64,000 nt of DNA from DASXUG01 sp036504995 (GTDB lineage: Bacteria > Pseudomonadota > Gammaproteobacteria > Burkholderiales > Methylophilaceae), in NCBI GenBank assembly GCA_036504995.1, contig DASXUG010000007.1, forward strand, positions 62,001 to 126,000, read 5' to 3'. The translations under genes and the position numbers were made by a program. A model generated the notes under the pieces. It did no database searches. It was not told where the DNA came from and saw only the letters and a list, made by a program, of their open reading frames with translations. Numbering within the stretch: position 1 is the first letter of the stretch; every line of letters begins with the position of its first letter. Positions 26,679 to 35,977 of this stretch are shown here, one piece after another.

Positions 26679-27613
26679 TGGATCAGCACAAAATAGATAA
26701 AGTACCAACCACAGGACATAGCTGGGATGGCATTGAAGAGTTAAGTAACCCACTACCAAGATGGTGGATTATCGGTTTCTACATTACTTTCGCATTTACG
26801 CTCATTTACTGGTTATTTTATCCAGCATGGCCGCTCGGCAGTAGCTATACCAAAGGCGTTCCTGGGCTTAATAGCGTCACTTATACTGCTGTAACTGTGG
26901 ATGGTAAAGAAGTGCAAAAAACCACACATTGGAATATGCGCTCTAAATTTATGGCTGAAATGAATGAGTTAACTGCGTTGCAGAAGAAGTCATTCGATAA
27001 AGTTGCTGCTATGTCATACGAAGATGTGGCTAAAGACCCAGAGCTAATGCAGTTTGTTAACTCAGCTGGTAAAAACTTATTTTCTGACAACTGTATGCCC
27101 TGTCACCAAGCTGGCGGTCAAGGCAAGATTGGTTTCGCCCCGAACTTGGTAGATGATTACTGGCAATACGGTGGCGATTATGAGCATATTCACCAAACCA
27201 TTACTGGTGGTCGTCGTGGTTATATGCCGCCGTTTAAAGAAGTGTTAAATCAAGAGCAAATCACCCAGTTGGCTAATTATGTGTTGAGTTTATCTAACGA
27301 GCCAAATGATGCGGAAGCTGCAAAAAAAGGCGATGCATTGTTTCATAGCGAAACGGCAGCCTGCTTTTATTGCCATGGCGCAGAGGGCAAAGGTCGTATC
27401 GAAATGGGTTCAGCAAATTTAACTGACAAAATCTGGTTATGGGCTGATGTAGCGCATGAAAAAACACCTGAAGCTAAACTAAATGACATTAAGAACATTG
27501 TTAATGCTGGTTTGGCGCGTGGTGTAATGCCAAACTGGAATGAACGTTTAAAGCCTGAGCAAATCAAATTGCTCACAGTGTATGTGCATGACACCTTAGG
27601 TGGTGGTAAGTAA
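26678..27613 (+). CDS. ccoP: cbb3 oxidase di-heme cytochrome c subunit III
   Basis: CcoP, 311 aa, starts with the conserved cytoplasmic segment (HSWDGIEELSNPLPRWW, about residues 14-30), then a membrane helix (about 31-50) and two cytochrome c domains with heme sites CMPCH near residue 138 and CFYCH near 229. It accepts electrons from periplasmic cytochrome c and passes them to CcoO and CcoN. The presence of the DG-x-E-E-x-x-N-P-L-P motif is diagnostic. It is the last structural gene; 189 bases separate it from ccoG. Confidence 0.97.
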   Translation: MDQHKIDKVPTTGHSWDGIEELSNPLPRWWIIGFYITFAFTLIYWLFYPAWPLGSSYTKGVPGLNSVTYTAVTVDGKEVQKTTHWNMRSKFMAEMNELTALQKKSFDKVAAMSYEDVAKDPELMQFVNSAGKNLFSDNCMPCHQAGGQGKIGFAPNLVDDYWQYGGDYEHIHQTITGGRRGYMPPFKEVLNQEQITQLANYVLSLSNEPNDAEAAKKGDALFHSETAACFYCHGAEGKGRIEMGSANLTDKIWLWADVAHEKTPEAKLNDIKNIVNAGLARGVMPNWNERLKPEQIKLLTVYVHDTLGGGK

Positions 27614-27658
27614 GCTGTTTAGCTTTGTTCTGGCTAAAGCGATGTAATTTGTACTAAA

Positions 27659-27694
27659 TGTAAGCGACTACGCGGATTCAAGTTTTCGCTTACA
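27659..27694. repeat. 9-bp inverted repeat between ccoP and ccoG
   Basis: TGTAAGCGA (27659-27667) and TCGCTTACA (27686-27694) can pair around an 18-base loop, 46 bases past the ccoP stop. There is no following T-run on the plus strand, so it is more likely a transcript-end stabiliser or an operator ahead of ccoG than a terminator. Confidence 0.4.
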
Positions 27695-27802
27695 AATCCG
27701 ATACTACTGTTATGTGTGTTGCGGTTATTTCTCTAGGCATTAAACCCGTGAGGAGTTAGATAGCCGCATTTGTTGTGCTATTTTTGAGGGGTCTGAATTA
27801 TC

Positions 27803-29227
27803 ATGCAATCTGGCATAGGAAAATCGCCGTTATTGCACAAGCACATTCCAGTTGTTACGCGTTCCGTTAAGGGAGGCTTCCGTAATTTCAAAATGGCCAT
27901 CATGGTATTGGCCTATTCTGTATACTTTATATTGCCGTGGTTACCTTGGTCTCGTGCCAATGCACCTCATCAGGCGCTGCTATTTGATTTATCCTCTCGT
28001 CGTTTTTATGTTTTTGATCTAATCGTTTACCCTCAAGATATTTTTTGGTTAGCGATGTTGTTATTTATCGCCGCCACACTGTTATTTTTTGTCACAGGTC
28101 TGATCGGCCGCGCCTGGTGTGGTTACTTCTGCTTTCAAACCCTATGGACAGACTTCTTTATTCAGATCGAACGCTTAATCCAAGGTGAGCGACCCGCTAG
28201 GTTACGGTTACAAAAACAAGCCTGGAATCTGGAAAAAATCCTTAAGGTCGGTAGCGCACATGGCCTAATGATACTTGTATCACTTTGGACAGCGATAACC
28301 TTTGCCAGCTATTTTATGTATGCGCCTACCTTTGTCCATGATCTTTTTACGGGCGAAGCGCCTTATGCAGGCTATATTACTGTGCTCGTATTAACAATCA
28401 CTACATACTTGGCTGGTGGGGTGATACGCGAACAGATCTGTACCTTTTGTCCTTATGCGCGCTTTCAAAGTGTTATGTTTGAGCCAGATACCTTACTGGT
28501 GAGCTATGATAAAACACGAGGTGAAGGTTTAAAAGGGCGAAGAATTCCAATTGTAGGGGTCAAGAGCCATGAAGACCGAGTGGCGACTGGTCATGGGGAT
28601 TGCATTGATTGTGGTTTTTGTGTGCAAGTGTGCCCTACGGGTATTGATATTCGGCAGGGATTGCAGTTCCAGTGTATTTCATGTGGTCTGTGTATTGATG
28701 CATGTAATAATATTATGGATTCTGTTGGCTACCCTCGTGGCTTGATTAGATATGACTCTGAACGCAATATGGCTGCGGATAAGCCACATGCGCCGCGTTT
28801 AGAGTGGAAGCGTCTTAAAGTACTGGGCTATGCAGTGGCATTAGTGGCGATGACGACTATGCTGTTTTATAACATCAGTACGCGCAAAGATACTGAGGTC
28901 ACCGTGTTGCAAGTGCGTCAGCCTTTGTACGTCGTGCTGTCCGATGGCAGCGTGCGCAATCGTTACCAAATTAATATTGTTAATAAGACTGCATCAGATC
29001 AAATCTATCATGTCAGTGTGGAAGATATTCCAAACAAAGCTTTAGATATGGGCAGCTTAAACGAATTTAAAGTGCGTGCTGGCGAGAGTATCGGGGTCAA
29101 TGCCAAAGTCAATTTAGGCTATGAGCAAGCTGAGCATCAAGATGAATTTAAGTTTATTGTTTCAGCAAGCAATCAAGAGATTCGCCCTGTCACTGTCGAG
29201 ACCAACTTCAGTAGTCCACACGATTAA
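27803..29227 (+). CDS. ccoG: cbb3 oxidase assembly protein CcoG (FixG/RdxA), polyferredoxin
   Basis: The 474-aa membrane protein has about five helices and two 4Fe-4S sites, CIDCGFCVQVCP and CISCGLCIDACN (about residues 265-305). A C-terminal Ig-like periplasmic domain follows (FixG_C; about 360-474). CcoG is a cupric reductase that supplies Cu(I) for maturation of the cbb3 CuB centre. It opens the assembly set ccoG-fixH-ccoI downstream of ccoNOQP, as in many proteobacteria. AGGGGTC precedes the ATG. Confidence 0.95.
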   Translation: MQSGIGKSPLLHKHIPVVTRSVKGGFRNFKMAIMVLAYSVYFILPWLPWSRANAPHQALLFDLSSRRFYVFDLIVYPQDIFWLAMLLFIAATLLFFVTGLIGRAWCGYFCFQTLWTDFFIQIERLIQGERPARLRLQKQAWNLEKILKVGSAHGLMILVSLWTAITFASYFMYAPTFVHDLFTGEAPYAGYITVLVLTITTYLAGGVIREQICTFCPYARFQSVMFEPDTLLVSYDKTRGEGLKGRRIPIVGVKSHEDRVATGHGDCIDCGFCVQVCPTGIDIRQGLQFQCISCGLCIDACNNIMDSVGYPRGLIRYDSERNMAADKPHAPRLEWKRLKVLGYAVALVAMTTMLFYNISTRKDTEVTVLQVRQPLYVVLSDGSVRNRYQINIVNKTASDQIYHVSVEDIPNKALDMGSLNEFKVRAGESIGVNAKVNLGYEQAEHQDEFKFIVSASNQEIRPVTVETNFSSPHD

Positions 29228-29271
29228 CATTGCTTGCACGTTTTTGTTTCTAACTCCAAGGTGGTAACCAT

Positions 29272-30078
29272 TTGAATCTTCCAGAAATAGCCATGACCGA
29301 AACCCTGTTTGGCGGGGTATTAATTGCCGCGGCTTTATTTTTTGTCAGCAGACGTTTGGGTTTATCTAATTTCTGGGCAGGCATTTTAAGTGGTGTCGTG
29401 CCATTTTTGCTATATCTTGCCTACAGCCAACAACACTGGGCTGGTGGGGATGTGCTCACCATACACTTTGCCGTCTATTTGGCGAGTGCTGGTCTATTTG
29501 TAGTGTTTGGCGGTATGCAGAAAAAAAATCAAACCATGCATTGGGCTCCGCGTCTGATTATTGGTTTTTTTGTAGGTTTAGTGGTGTTGAATGCAATTTT
29601 TCTTAATATTGCGATGCGCGGCATGCCCGATTTTATCTCTGATATGTTACTGCCTAATCAGCACCAGCAGACTATTCATACCGCCTTTCCTGGCATCGTT
29701 CCACATGATCTAAATAAGCTGTATGAGCCACACTTAAAACAAGTTGAAGCGCAGCGCGATCTCGGCTGGCAGGTACAACTTGAAGGGTTGGATAACTTGA
29801 GCAGTGGTCAAACGCATACGGTGATTGTCCACTTGCTTGACAAACAAGGCGTTGCGATTAGCCAAGCCAATGTGCATATGACTATGTGGCGTATGGCGAA
29901 TAGTCGTGACGATCAGCAGTTTGTATTTCAAGAGGTATCGGCAGGCAATTACCAAACAACAATGAATCTGCCTGATGAAGGTCGATGGTTGTCTGAATTG
30001 CATATTCAGCAGGGAGAGCATAGTTTCCTAAAACAGCAGCCCGTAGAAGTGCTTGCTGACACCGCTGTGTCTAAATAG
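29272..30078 (+). CDS. fixH: FixH-domain protein with extra N-terminal membrane region
   Basis: FixH acts in cbb3 oxidase assembly with CcoG and the copper ATPase. The C-terminal part, about residues 95-260, is FixH-like: a membrane anchor, then a periplasmic beta domain with MWRMANSRDDQQFVF and LPDEGRWLSELHI. Ahead of it lie about 90 residues with three further membrane helices (about 10-27, 33-50, 64-82), absent from the usual single-pass FixH of 150-180 aa. The total is 268 aa. I accept the TTG start at 29272 because AAGGTGG stands 7 bases before it; an ATG at 29293 is the alternative and would keep all helices. Confidence 0.82.
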   Translation: MNLPEIAMTETLFGGVLIAAALFFVSRRLGLSNFWAGILSGVVPFLLYLAYSQQHWAGGDVLTIHFAVYLASAGLFVVFGGMQKKNQTMHWAPRLIIGFFVGLVVLNAIFLNIAMRGMPDFISDMLLPNQHQQTIHTAFPGIVPHDLNKLYEPHLKQVEAQRDLGWQVQLEGLDNLSSGQTHTVIVHLLDKQGVAISQANVHMTMWRMANSRDDQQFVFQEVSAGNYQTTMNLPDEGRWLSELHIQQGEHSFLKQQPVEVLADTAVSK

Positions 30079-30116
30079 CGGTAAGATTACGCATTCTGTA
30101 AAATCGGTCGTTATTC

Positions 30117-32540
30117 ATGAACAACCAAGTTCAATGTTACCACTGTGGTTTAGAGGTGTTGCCCAGCGTTAAACTCGCCGTTAGAGTCTTGGGTGAGCCG
30201 CGTGCGATGTGTTGTCTAGGATGTCAGGCTGTGGCCGAGTCTATCGTAGAAAATGGGCTTGAAGATTATTATAAACACCGCACTGAGTTACCGCAAACTC
30301 CAGAAGATTTAATCCCCAACGAGTTAAAGCAGTTGGCCTTGTATGACCATCCAGAAGTGCAAAAGAGCTTTTTATTTGAGGCGCAGGATAGCGATGCTCA
30401 TTCAAAAGAGGCAATTTTGATTATAGAAGGTATCACCTGTGCTGCCTGTATTTGGTTGAATGAGCGCCACTTAAAACAATTGGTAGGCATACAGAGTGTC
30501 GCGTTTAATTACGGCTCGCATCGGGTGCGCATCCGTTGGGATGAGCAACATATCAAACTTAGCCAGATTTTGGCTGAGATCCGTAAACTTGGCTATCACG
30601 CTCATCCATTTAGTACGCAACAGCAAGATAGACTACGTGCACAACAGCGCAAATCCAGCATCAAGCGTTTAGCGGTAGCTGGCTTAAGTGCCGCGCAAGC
30701 CATGATGATGGCAGTAGCTTTATATGCTGGTGCTGCTCAGGGCCTCGAGTATGCCAATGCGCAACTACTGCGCTGGTTTAGTCTGGTGCTGACGATTCCT
30801 GCAATTACTTATTGTGCATGGCCCTTTTACCGCGCAGCCTGGAGCGGCTTGGTCAATCGCCAATTGGGCATGGATGTGCCCATCTCACTTGGTATTCTCA
30901 CTGGGTTTATTGGTAGCGCCATCGCTACCGTGCAAGGTCATGGCATGGTGTACTTTGATACGATCACCATGCTTATTTGTTTTTTGTTGGGTACTCGTTA
31001 TTTGGAGCGTGGCGCCCGTGAAAAATCGATAGAGGTCGCAGAAAACTTATTACGATTAAGCCCCAGCATTGCCACCCGTGTAGTGAATGGCCAGTACACA
31101 TTAACCCCTGTGGTAGAGCTAAAGCTAGGCGACCATATTTTGGTTAAACCAGGCGAAACTATCGCAGCAGATGGCGTGGTTATTGAAGGTACGACGAGCG
31201 TCGATGAGTCTCTGCTCACGGGTGAAAGCCGCGCATTAACTAAAACCGTAGGGGATCATATCTATGCAGGGAGCATCAATTACGAAAGTCCTGTGACAGT
31301 AGAGGTGGATGCCTTGGCAGATAACACCATGCTCGCCAGTATTTCGCGTTTGTTAGATCGTGCCCAAGCAGAGAAGCCACCTTTGGCAGAAACTGCCGAC
31401 CGTGTTGCAGCCTACTTCACCACCGCGTTGCTGGTCGTTGTCGTTTTTGTTGCACTCTTCTGGTGGCAACAAGCGCCAGACAAAGTATTTGAAATTGTAC
31501 TAACGGTGTTGGTGGTCAGTTGTCCATGTGCGCTTTCGCTAGCTGCCCCAGCTGCTTTTGCAGCGGCTGGGTCGCATCTGGTTGGGCGTGGTGTTCTGCT
31601 TACCCGTGGACATGCGCTAGAATCACTCGCCAATGTTAATCATGTGGTGTTTGATAAAACTGGCACGCTAACTGTCGGTAAGCCTGTACTTATCAACACT
31701 GTCACCTATGGCAATCTAAGCATGGCTGAGTGTCTAAAAATCGCCGCAAGTTTAGAGCAAGCTTCTGAGCACCCCATAGCGAAAAGCTTTATATCAGCCA
31801 TGGCACGCCAGCCGCTTTACCTAGTTGAGATGCATCAAAATATCGCAGGGCAGGGCGTTACTGGCGTGATTGAAGATAACACTTATCGTTTAGGTAACGC
31901 CCAACTACATGGTCTGTCTACCCCCGCGTTAGAATGCCCACCCAGTGCTAGCGTGGTGTGGCTGAGCGAAGGCAATAGTTTGTTGGCAGCATTTGTGTTA
32001 TCCGACCAAGCGCGTCCAGATGTGCAAACATTAGTCAACGATTTAAGTACGCAACAGATCAATACCAGCATATTCAGTGGCGATGCTGCGCCAACTGTAG
32101 CGCATTTCGCCCAAAGTATGGGCATTACACAATGGCAAGCAGGGCTATCACCAGAGCAGAAACTAATGCAAATTCGTGCTCTCCAACAACAAGGTGCAAC
32201 CGTATTGATGGTGGGGGATGGTATTAACGATGCACCTGTACTGGCGGGCGCAAATGTGTCTATCGCCATGGGTAGCGGCACGCAAATCGCACGCGCTACA
32301 GGCGATGTAGTGTTGCTAAGTGAGCAAGTGCTAGAGATAGAGCATGCGATCAAGACCAGTAAATTTGCCATGCAAGTGATACGCCAAAACTTTGTATGGG
32401 CAATTGCCTATAATTTATTTGCGCTACCGTTTGCGTCAATGGGGCTTATTTCACCCTGGATGGCAGCAATAGGGATGTCGGTCAGTTCACTGATTGTGGT
32501 GTTAAATGCGCTGCGTATTAAAACTTATTTGGTGGATTAA
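30117..32540 (+). CDS. ccoI: Copper-exporting P1B-type ATPase for oxidase assembly (CcoI/FixI)
   Basis: The 807-aa ATPase carries an N-terminal metal-binding segment with CYHCG and CCLGCQ (residues 4-40) and an HMA domain with CAACIW (about 105). The membrane copper site CPCALS lies near 465, the phosphorylation motif DKTGTLT near 516 and GDGINDAP near 700. CcoI moves Cu(I) to the periplasmic side for insertion into CcoN, rather than for copper resistance. The cysteine-rich N-terminus and its place after ccoG and fixH support CcoI over CopA. The usual partner ccoS is not found in the 295 bases that follow. Confidence 0.95.
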   Translation: MNNQVQCYHCGLEVLPSVKLAVRVLGEPRAMCCLGCQAVAESIVENGLEDYYKHRTELPQTPEDLIPNELKQLALYDHPEVQKSFLFEAQDSDAHSKEAILIIEGITCAACIWLNERHLKQLVGIQSVAFNYGSHRVRIRWDEQHIKLSQILAEIRKLGYHAHPFSTQQQDRLRAQQRKSSIKRLAVAGLSAAQAMMMAVALYAGAAQGLEYANAQLLRWFSLVLTIPAITYCAWPFYRAAWSGLVNRQLGMDVPISLGILTGFIGSAIATVQGHGMVYFDTITMLICFLLGTRYLERGAREKSIEVAENLLRLSPSIATRVVNGQYTLTPVVELKLGDHILVKPGETIAADGVVIEGTTSVDESLLTGESRALTKTVGDHIYAGSINYESPVTVEVDALADNTMLASISRLLDRAQAEKPPLAETADRVAAYFTTALLVVVVFVALFWWQQAPDKVFEIVLTVLVVSCPCALSLAAPAAFAAAGSHLVGRGVLLTRGHALESLANVNHVVFDKTGTLTVGKPVLINTVTYGNLSMAECLKIAASLEQASEHPIAKSFISAMARQPLYLVEMHQNIAGQGVTGVIEDNTYRLGNAQLHGLSTPALECPPSASVVWLSEGNSLLAAFVLSDQARPDVQTLVNDLSTQQINTSIFSGDAAPTVAHFAQSMGITQWQAGLSPEQKLMQIRALQQQGATVLMVGDGINDAPVLAGANVSIAMGSGTQIARATGDVVLLSEQVLEIEHAIKTSKFAMQVIRQNFVWAIAYNLFALPFASMGLISPWMAAIGMSVSSLIVVLNALRIKTYLVD

Positions 32541-32835
32541 GTAAGCCGCTAAATCTACGAAAGATCTGTGTTTATTGATTTAACGCAAAATGAGATGAAG
32601 CTATTATGGCTAGAATAAAGCCTGCTACATCTCCTCCCGATGTGTAGTCTTTGCCACATTCAGGTTTATGTCTATCTGGGTGTGGCTATTTTTATTCTGC
32701 TTCCCTACAAACACCTATTGAGCTAAATGCAACTACGGTGTTGACTGAAAATAAAAAAATATCGCTAGTACATGCACTTACCGATGTGCATCGATTAAAA
32801 TTACACCACTTTTTAATCAACACCGAAATAACAAA

Positions 32836-33558
32836 ATGCAACTAGAGGCCATCGGCAATATTAATCTTATCTCTCTGGCAGACAGCTGCATTAGTCTCGG
32901 AGTTGCCTTTATTTTAGGTGGGCTGATTGGATTAGAGCGACAATACAGACAAAGAACTGCGGGTTTAAGGACAAATGTGCTGGTGGCAGTTGGTGCGGCA
33001 ATTTTTGTAGACATGGGTAATCGCCTAGGTGGGCATGAAGGTGCAACCCATATTGTTGCTTATGTAGTCTCTGGTATTGGTTTTTTAGGGGCGGGCGTGA
33101 TTATGCGGGAAGACGGCAATATCCGTGGCTTAAACACCGCGGCTACGCTTTGGGGTTCTGCCGCTGTGGGCGCATGTGCTGGGGCAGATTTGATATTAGA
33201 AGCACTCATGGGTACTTTATTTGTGCTTGCCGCCAATACACTGCTAAGGCCAGTGGTCAACGGCATCAACCGCAAGCCACTTAATTTAGCCTCAGTTGAG
33301 GTGACAAATACGGTTTATGTGATCGCTAACAGGAATCGTCAAAAAGAAGTACTGAGCCTAGTTGAAAGTGCCCTCGAGCATAACCACTACCCGATTCGAG
33401 ATTTATCAGTGCATGCTTTTGGAGAGCACGAGGTAGAAATTGAGGCCATCCTAGCTGCAACTTCAGTAGATAGTGCCAAGCTTGATTTGTTAGTGCAAAA
33501 TATTGCAGCGTTACCGATTGTTACTCAGGCTTTTTGGAGCCCTAGTACTGTAGATTAG
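32836..33558 (+). CDS. MgtC/SapB family membrane protein
   Basis: At 240 aa it has four or five N-terminal membrane helices in residues 12-150 with the family motifs GGLIGLERQ and GIGFLGAGVIMR...GLNTAATLW. A soluble ACT-like C-terminal domain spans about 155-235. MgtC proteins regulate membrane ATPase or ion physiology and support growth at low magnesium; many non-pathogens have housekeeping relatives such as YhiD, and this is likely one of those. The 295-base gap before it (32541-32835) is AT-rich and contains no convincing gene; a long leader there could be regulatory, but I see no clear magnesium-leader structure. Confidence 0.9.
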   Translation: MQLEAIGNINLISLADSCISLGVAFILGGLIGLERQYRQRTAGLRTNVLVAVGAAIFVDMGNRLGGHEGATHIVAYVVSGIGFLGAGVIMREDGNIRGLNTAATLWGSAAVGACAGADLILEALMGTLFVLAANTLLRPVVNGINRKPLNLASVEVTNTVYVIANRNRQKEVLSLVESALEHNHYPIRDLSVHAFGEHEVEIEAILAATSVDSAKLDLLVQNIAALPIVTQAFWSPSTVD

Positions 33559-33631
33559 TAGTTTGGAGTCGGATGAGGGTAGAAGAGAGTTCAATCTGCA
33601 GGCCGCTTCAACGAGGGAGACAGCCTTACTT

Positions 33632-34888
33632 TTAGCCCCTTATCTGCCCGTCCCCAAGCACAATATACTTTAATGAAGTTAGCCCCTCTAAGCCTACAGG
33701 CCCTCTAGCATGTAGCTTGTCTGTAGAAATTCCAATTTCAGCACCTAAACCATATTCAAAGCCATCGGCAAATCTGGTGGAAGCATTGACCATCACACTG
33801 CTGGAATCTACTTCGCGCAAGAACTGGCGCGCTTTGGTGTAGTTTTCGGTCACGATTACTTCTGTGTGTTGGCTTGAATATTGGTTGATGTGGGTAATAG
33901 CCTCATCTAAGCCACTGACGACTTTGCATGAAATAATCGCATCTAAATACTCGGTGTAATAGTCTTCTTCGGTGGCTGGCTTGGCTTGTTCAACGAGCGC
34001 ACAAGTTTCTGCACAGCCTCGAATTTCGATGCCTTTGGCGGTAAGCATTTCAGCTAGTTTTGGCAAAGCGCTAGCCGCAATGCTACGTGCTACGAGCAAA
34101 GATTCAGCGGTGTTGCAGGTGCCTAGTCGCTGTGTTTTTGAGTTTTCTAAAATGCGCAGGGCTTTCTCCAGATCAGCTTCGTCATCCACATACACGTGAC
34201 AGTTGCCATCTAGATGTTTAATGACAGGAATGCGTGCTTCGTTGCTGATGCGCTCGATCAGGCCTTTACCACCGCGTGGCACGATGACATCCACATACTC
34301 TTTCATGGTAATCAGTTCGCCCACGGCTGCACGGTCTGTGGTTTCTACCACCAAGACTGCGGCGGCAGGTAGGCCTGCTTTTTCTAGGCCTTCATGCACG
34401 AGTTTAGCCAACGCCTGATTGCAATGGATGGCCTCAGAGCCGCCACGCAAAATACAGGCGTTGCCAGATTTAATGCATAGACCAGCGGCATCAATCGTAA
34501 CGTTTGGGCGTGCCTCGTAAATAATGCCGATTACGCCTAAAGGCACACGCATTTTACCAATCTGGATGCCGCTTGGGCGGTACTTAAAGTCACTCATTTC
34601 GCCGATAGGGTCTGGTAAGCTGGCGATCTGCTCTAAGCCTTCTGCCATAGTGGCGATAGATTTTTCGCTTAGGGTGAGTCTATCCAGCATAGCAGGTTCT
34701 AAACCGTTTGCTTTGGCGGTTTCTAGATCTTGTCGATTGGCAGCAAGCAACGCGGTTTTCTCACGACGTATGGCTTCTGCAATCAACAACAATGCTTGAT
34801 TTTTAAGTTTGGTATCGGCTTTGGCCATTGCGCGCGAAGCTTTGCGGGCTTCTACGCCTAAGTTTTTCATGTATTGTTGGATATTCAT
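33632..34888 (-). CDS. proA: Glutamate-5-semialdehyde dehydrogenase (gamma-glutamyl phosphate reductase)
   Basis: ProA reduces gamma-glutamyl phosphate to the semialdehyde in proline synthesis, using NADPH. The 418-aa protein contains the family blocks VPLGVIGIIYEARPNVT (about residue 115), VPRGGKGLI and GTCNTAESLLV with the catalytic cysteine near 255, and NASTRFADGFEYGLGAEIG near 370. Length is typical. It lies 66 bases downstream of holA and closes the minus-strand group leuS-lptE-holA-proA. The neighbouring gene mgtC converges on it. Confidence 0.96.
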   Translation of the reverse strand: MNIQQYMKNLGVEARKASRAMAKADTKLKNQALLLIAEAIRREKTALLAANRQDLETAKANGLEPAMLDRLTLSEKSIATMAEGLEQIASLPDPIGEMSDFKYRPSGIQIGKMRVPLGVIGIIYEARPNVTIDAAGLCIKSGNACILRGGSEAIHCNQALAKLVHEGLEKAGLPAAAVLVVETTDRAAVGELITMKEYVDVIVPRGGKGLIERISNEARIPVIKHLDGNCHVYVDDEADLEKALRILENSKTQRLGTCNTAESLLVARSIAASALPKLAEMLTAKGIEIRGCAETCALVEQAKPATEEDYYTEYLDAIISCKVVSGLDEAITHINQYSSQHTEVIVTENYTKARQFLREVDSSSVMVNASTRFADGFEYGLGAEIGISTDKLHARGPVGLEGLTSLKYIVLGDGQIRG

Positions 34889-34954
34889 TTTGTAATTCTA
34901 CCTTGTTTTGGCTTTAATACAGGGCTTTAGCTTAATTAGCCAATTCTAGTTTGA

Positions 34955-35974
34955 TCAGCGAGACCTAGCTTTAATGCGTGCCAGCCCAAAACACAGCCGC
35001 GAAATTTCTAGCCACGCGTCGCCATGGAGGAAACCTTTCACTGTTTTATCAATTTCTGCCAGCTTGGCATGTGCCGCTTCTAACTGTTTCAGGCTTAAAC
35101 GCGCAATCGCCCGTTTGGCAAGAGTTTGTTTCTCACCAAATATTTTGGCATTGGTCATAGCACTATTAAGCGCTTCGCCACGCGCTTCGGCCTGTTTGAC
35201 TTTAACCAGAGGTTTTAGTGCCCAAAGCAGTGGATTCATCACCACAATGGGTTGTATTCCTTCATCTTGCAGACCTTGCAAAATGCGTACGGTACGCGGT
35301 AAATCGCCGAGTAGCACGGCATCGCTTAATTGGCTGGGATCGAAGCGCGATACGTTTAAAATGGCAGCGCGCACATCATCAGCCTTTAATTCGCCCGCAG
35401 GGTACAGTAGGCCGAGTTTTTGTATCTCCTGATGGGCTGCCAGTAAATTACCTTCAACTTGGTGCGCGATAAAGGCGAGCGTATCACTGTCGGTATGTTG
35501 CTGTTGCTGGGCAAGGCGCTGTGAAATCCAGTTAGGTAGTTGTGCAGGGGCCACTTCTTTCATTTCAATCAATACGCCAGCACTTTCCAGCGCCATAAAC
35601 CACGCACTTTTCTGCTCACGCCAATCTAACTCAGGCAAAATCACCAGTACGATGGTATCAGGCATACCTGCTTCAGCCAGCACTTGCAAGGCTTTGCTGC
35701 CCTCGATGCCGGGTTTACCTGAAGGGATATTGATTTCTAATAATCGTAAAGTGGCAAACAGTGAAAGCGCCTGCCCAAAAGCGGCGAGTTGTTGCCAGTT
35801 GAAATTGCGCTCTACCGTAAGGCTTTCGCGCTCGCTTACCCCCTGTGCGCGAGCGGCGGCGCGAATCGCATCCAGACTTTCGCGATGGGCTAGGTATTCA
35901 TCACCCGAGAGGATATAAAGCGGTTTAACGCCTTGGCTTAAGTGTTGGCTAAGTTGAGCAGGGGTAAGCCGCAT
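34955..35974 (-). CDS. holA: DNA polymerase III delta subunit
   Basis: HolA opens the beta clamp as part of the clamp loader. The 339-aa protein begins with MRLTPAQLSQHL and the signature PLYILSGDEYLAHRES (about residues 17-32), followed by the AAA+-like fold and a helical C-terminal collar domain. It shows SRFDPSQLSDAVLLGD near 210, a typical segment. The start lies 3 bases after the lptE stop, and the order leuS-lptE-holA is the classic one in beta- and gammaproteobacteria, which supports the assignment independently. Confidence 0.94.
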   Translation of the reverse strand: MRLTPAQLSQHLSQGVKPLYILSGDEYLAHRESLDAIRAAARAQGVSERESLTVERNFNWQQLAAFGQALSLFATLRLLEINIPSGKPGIEGSKALQVLAEAGMPDTIVLVILPELDWREQKSAWFMALESAGVLIEMKEVAPAQLPNWISQRLAQQQQHTDSDTLAFIAHQVEGNLLAAHQEIQKLGLLYPAGELKADDVRAAILNVSRFDPSQLSDAVLLGDLPRTVRILQGLQDEGIQPIVVMNPLLWALKPLVKVKQAEARGEALNSAMTNAKIFGEKQTLAKRAIARLSLKQLEAAHAKLAEIDKTVKGFLHGDAWLEISRLCFGLARIKARSR

Positions 35975-35977
35975 TGC

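Noticed and set aside
32651..32845. 64-codon TTG-started frame between ccoI and the mgtC-like gene
   Set aside because: It lacks a ribosome-binding site, overlaps the mgtC start by 10 bases and does not resemble CcoS, which might be expected here.
34974..35432. 152-codon plus-strand frame antisense to holA
   Set aside because: It shadows a well supported holA in its conserved operon and encodes no recognisable protein.
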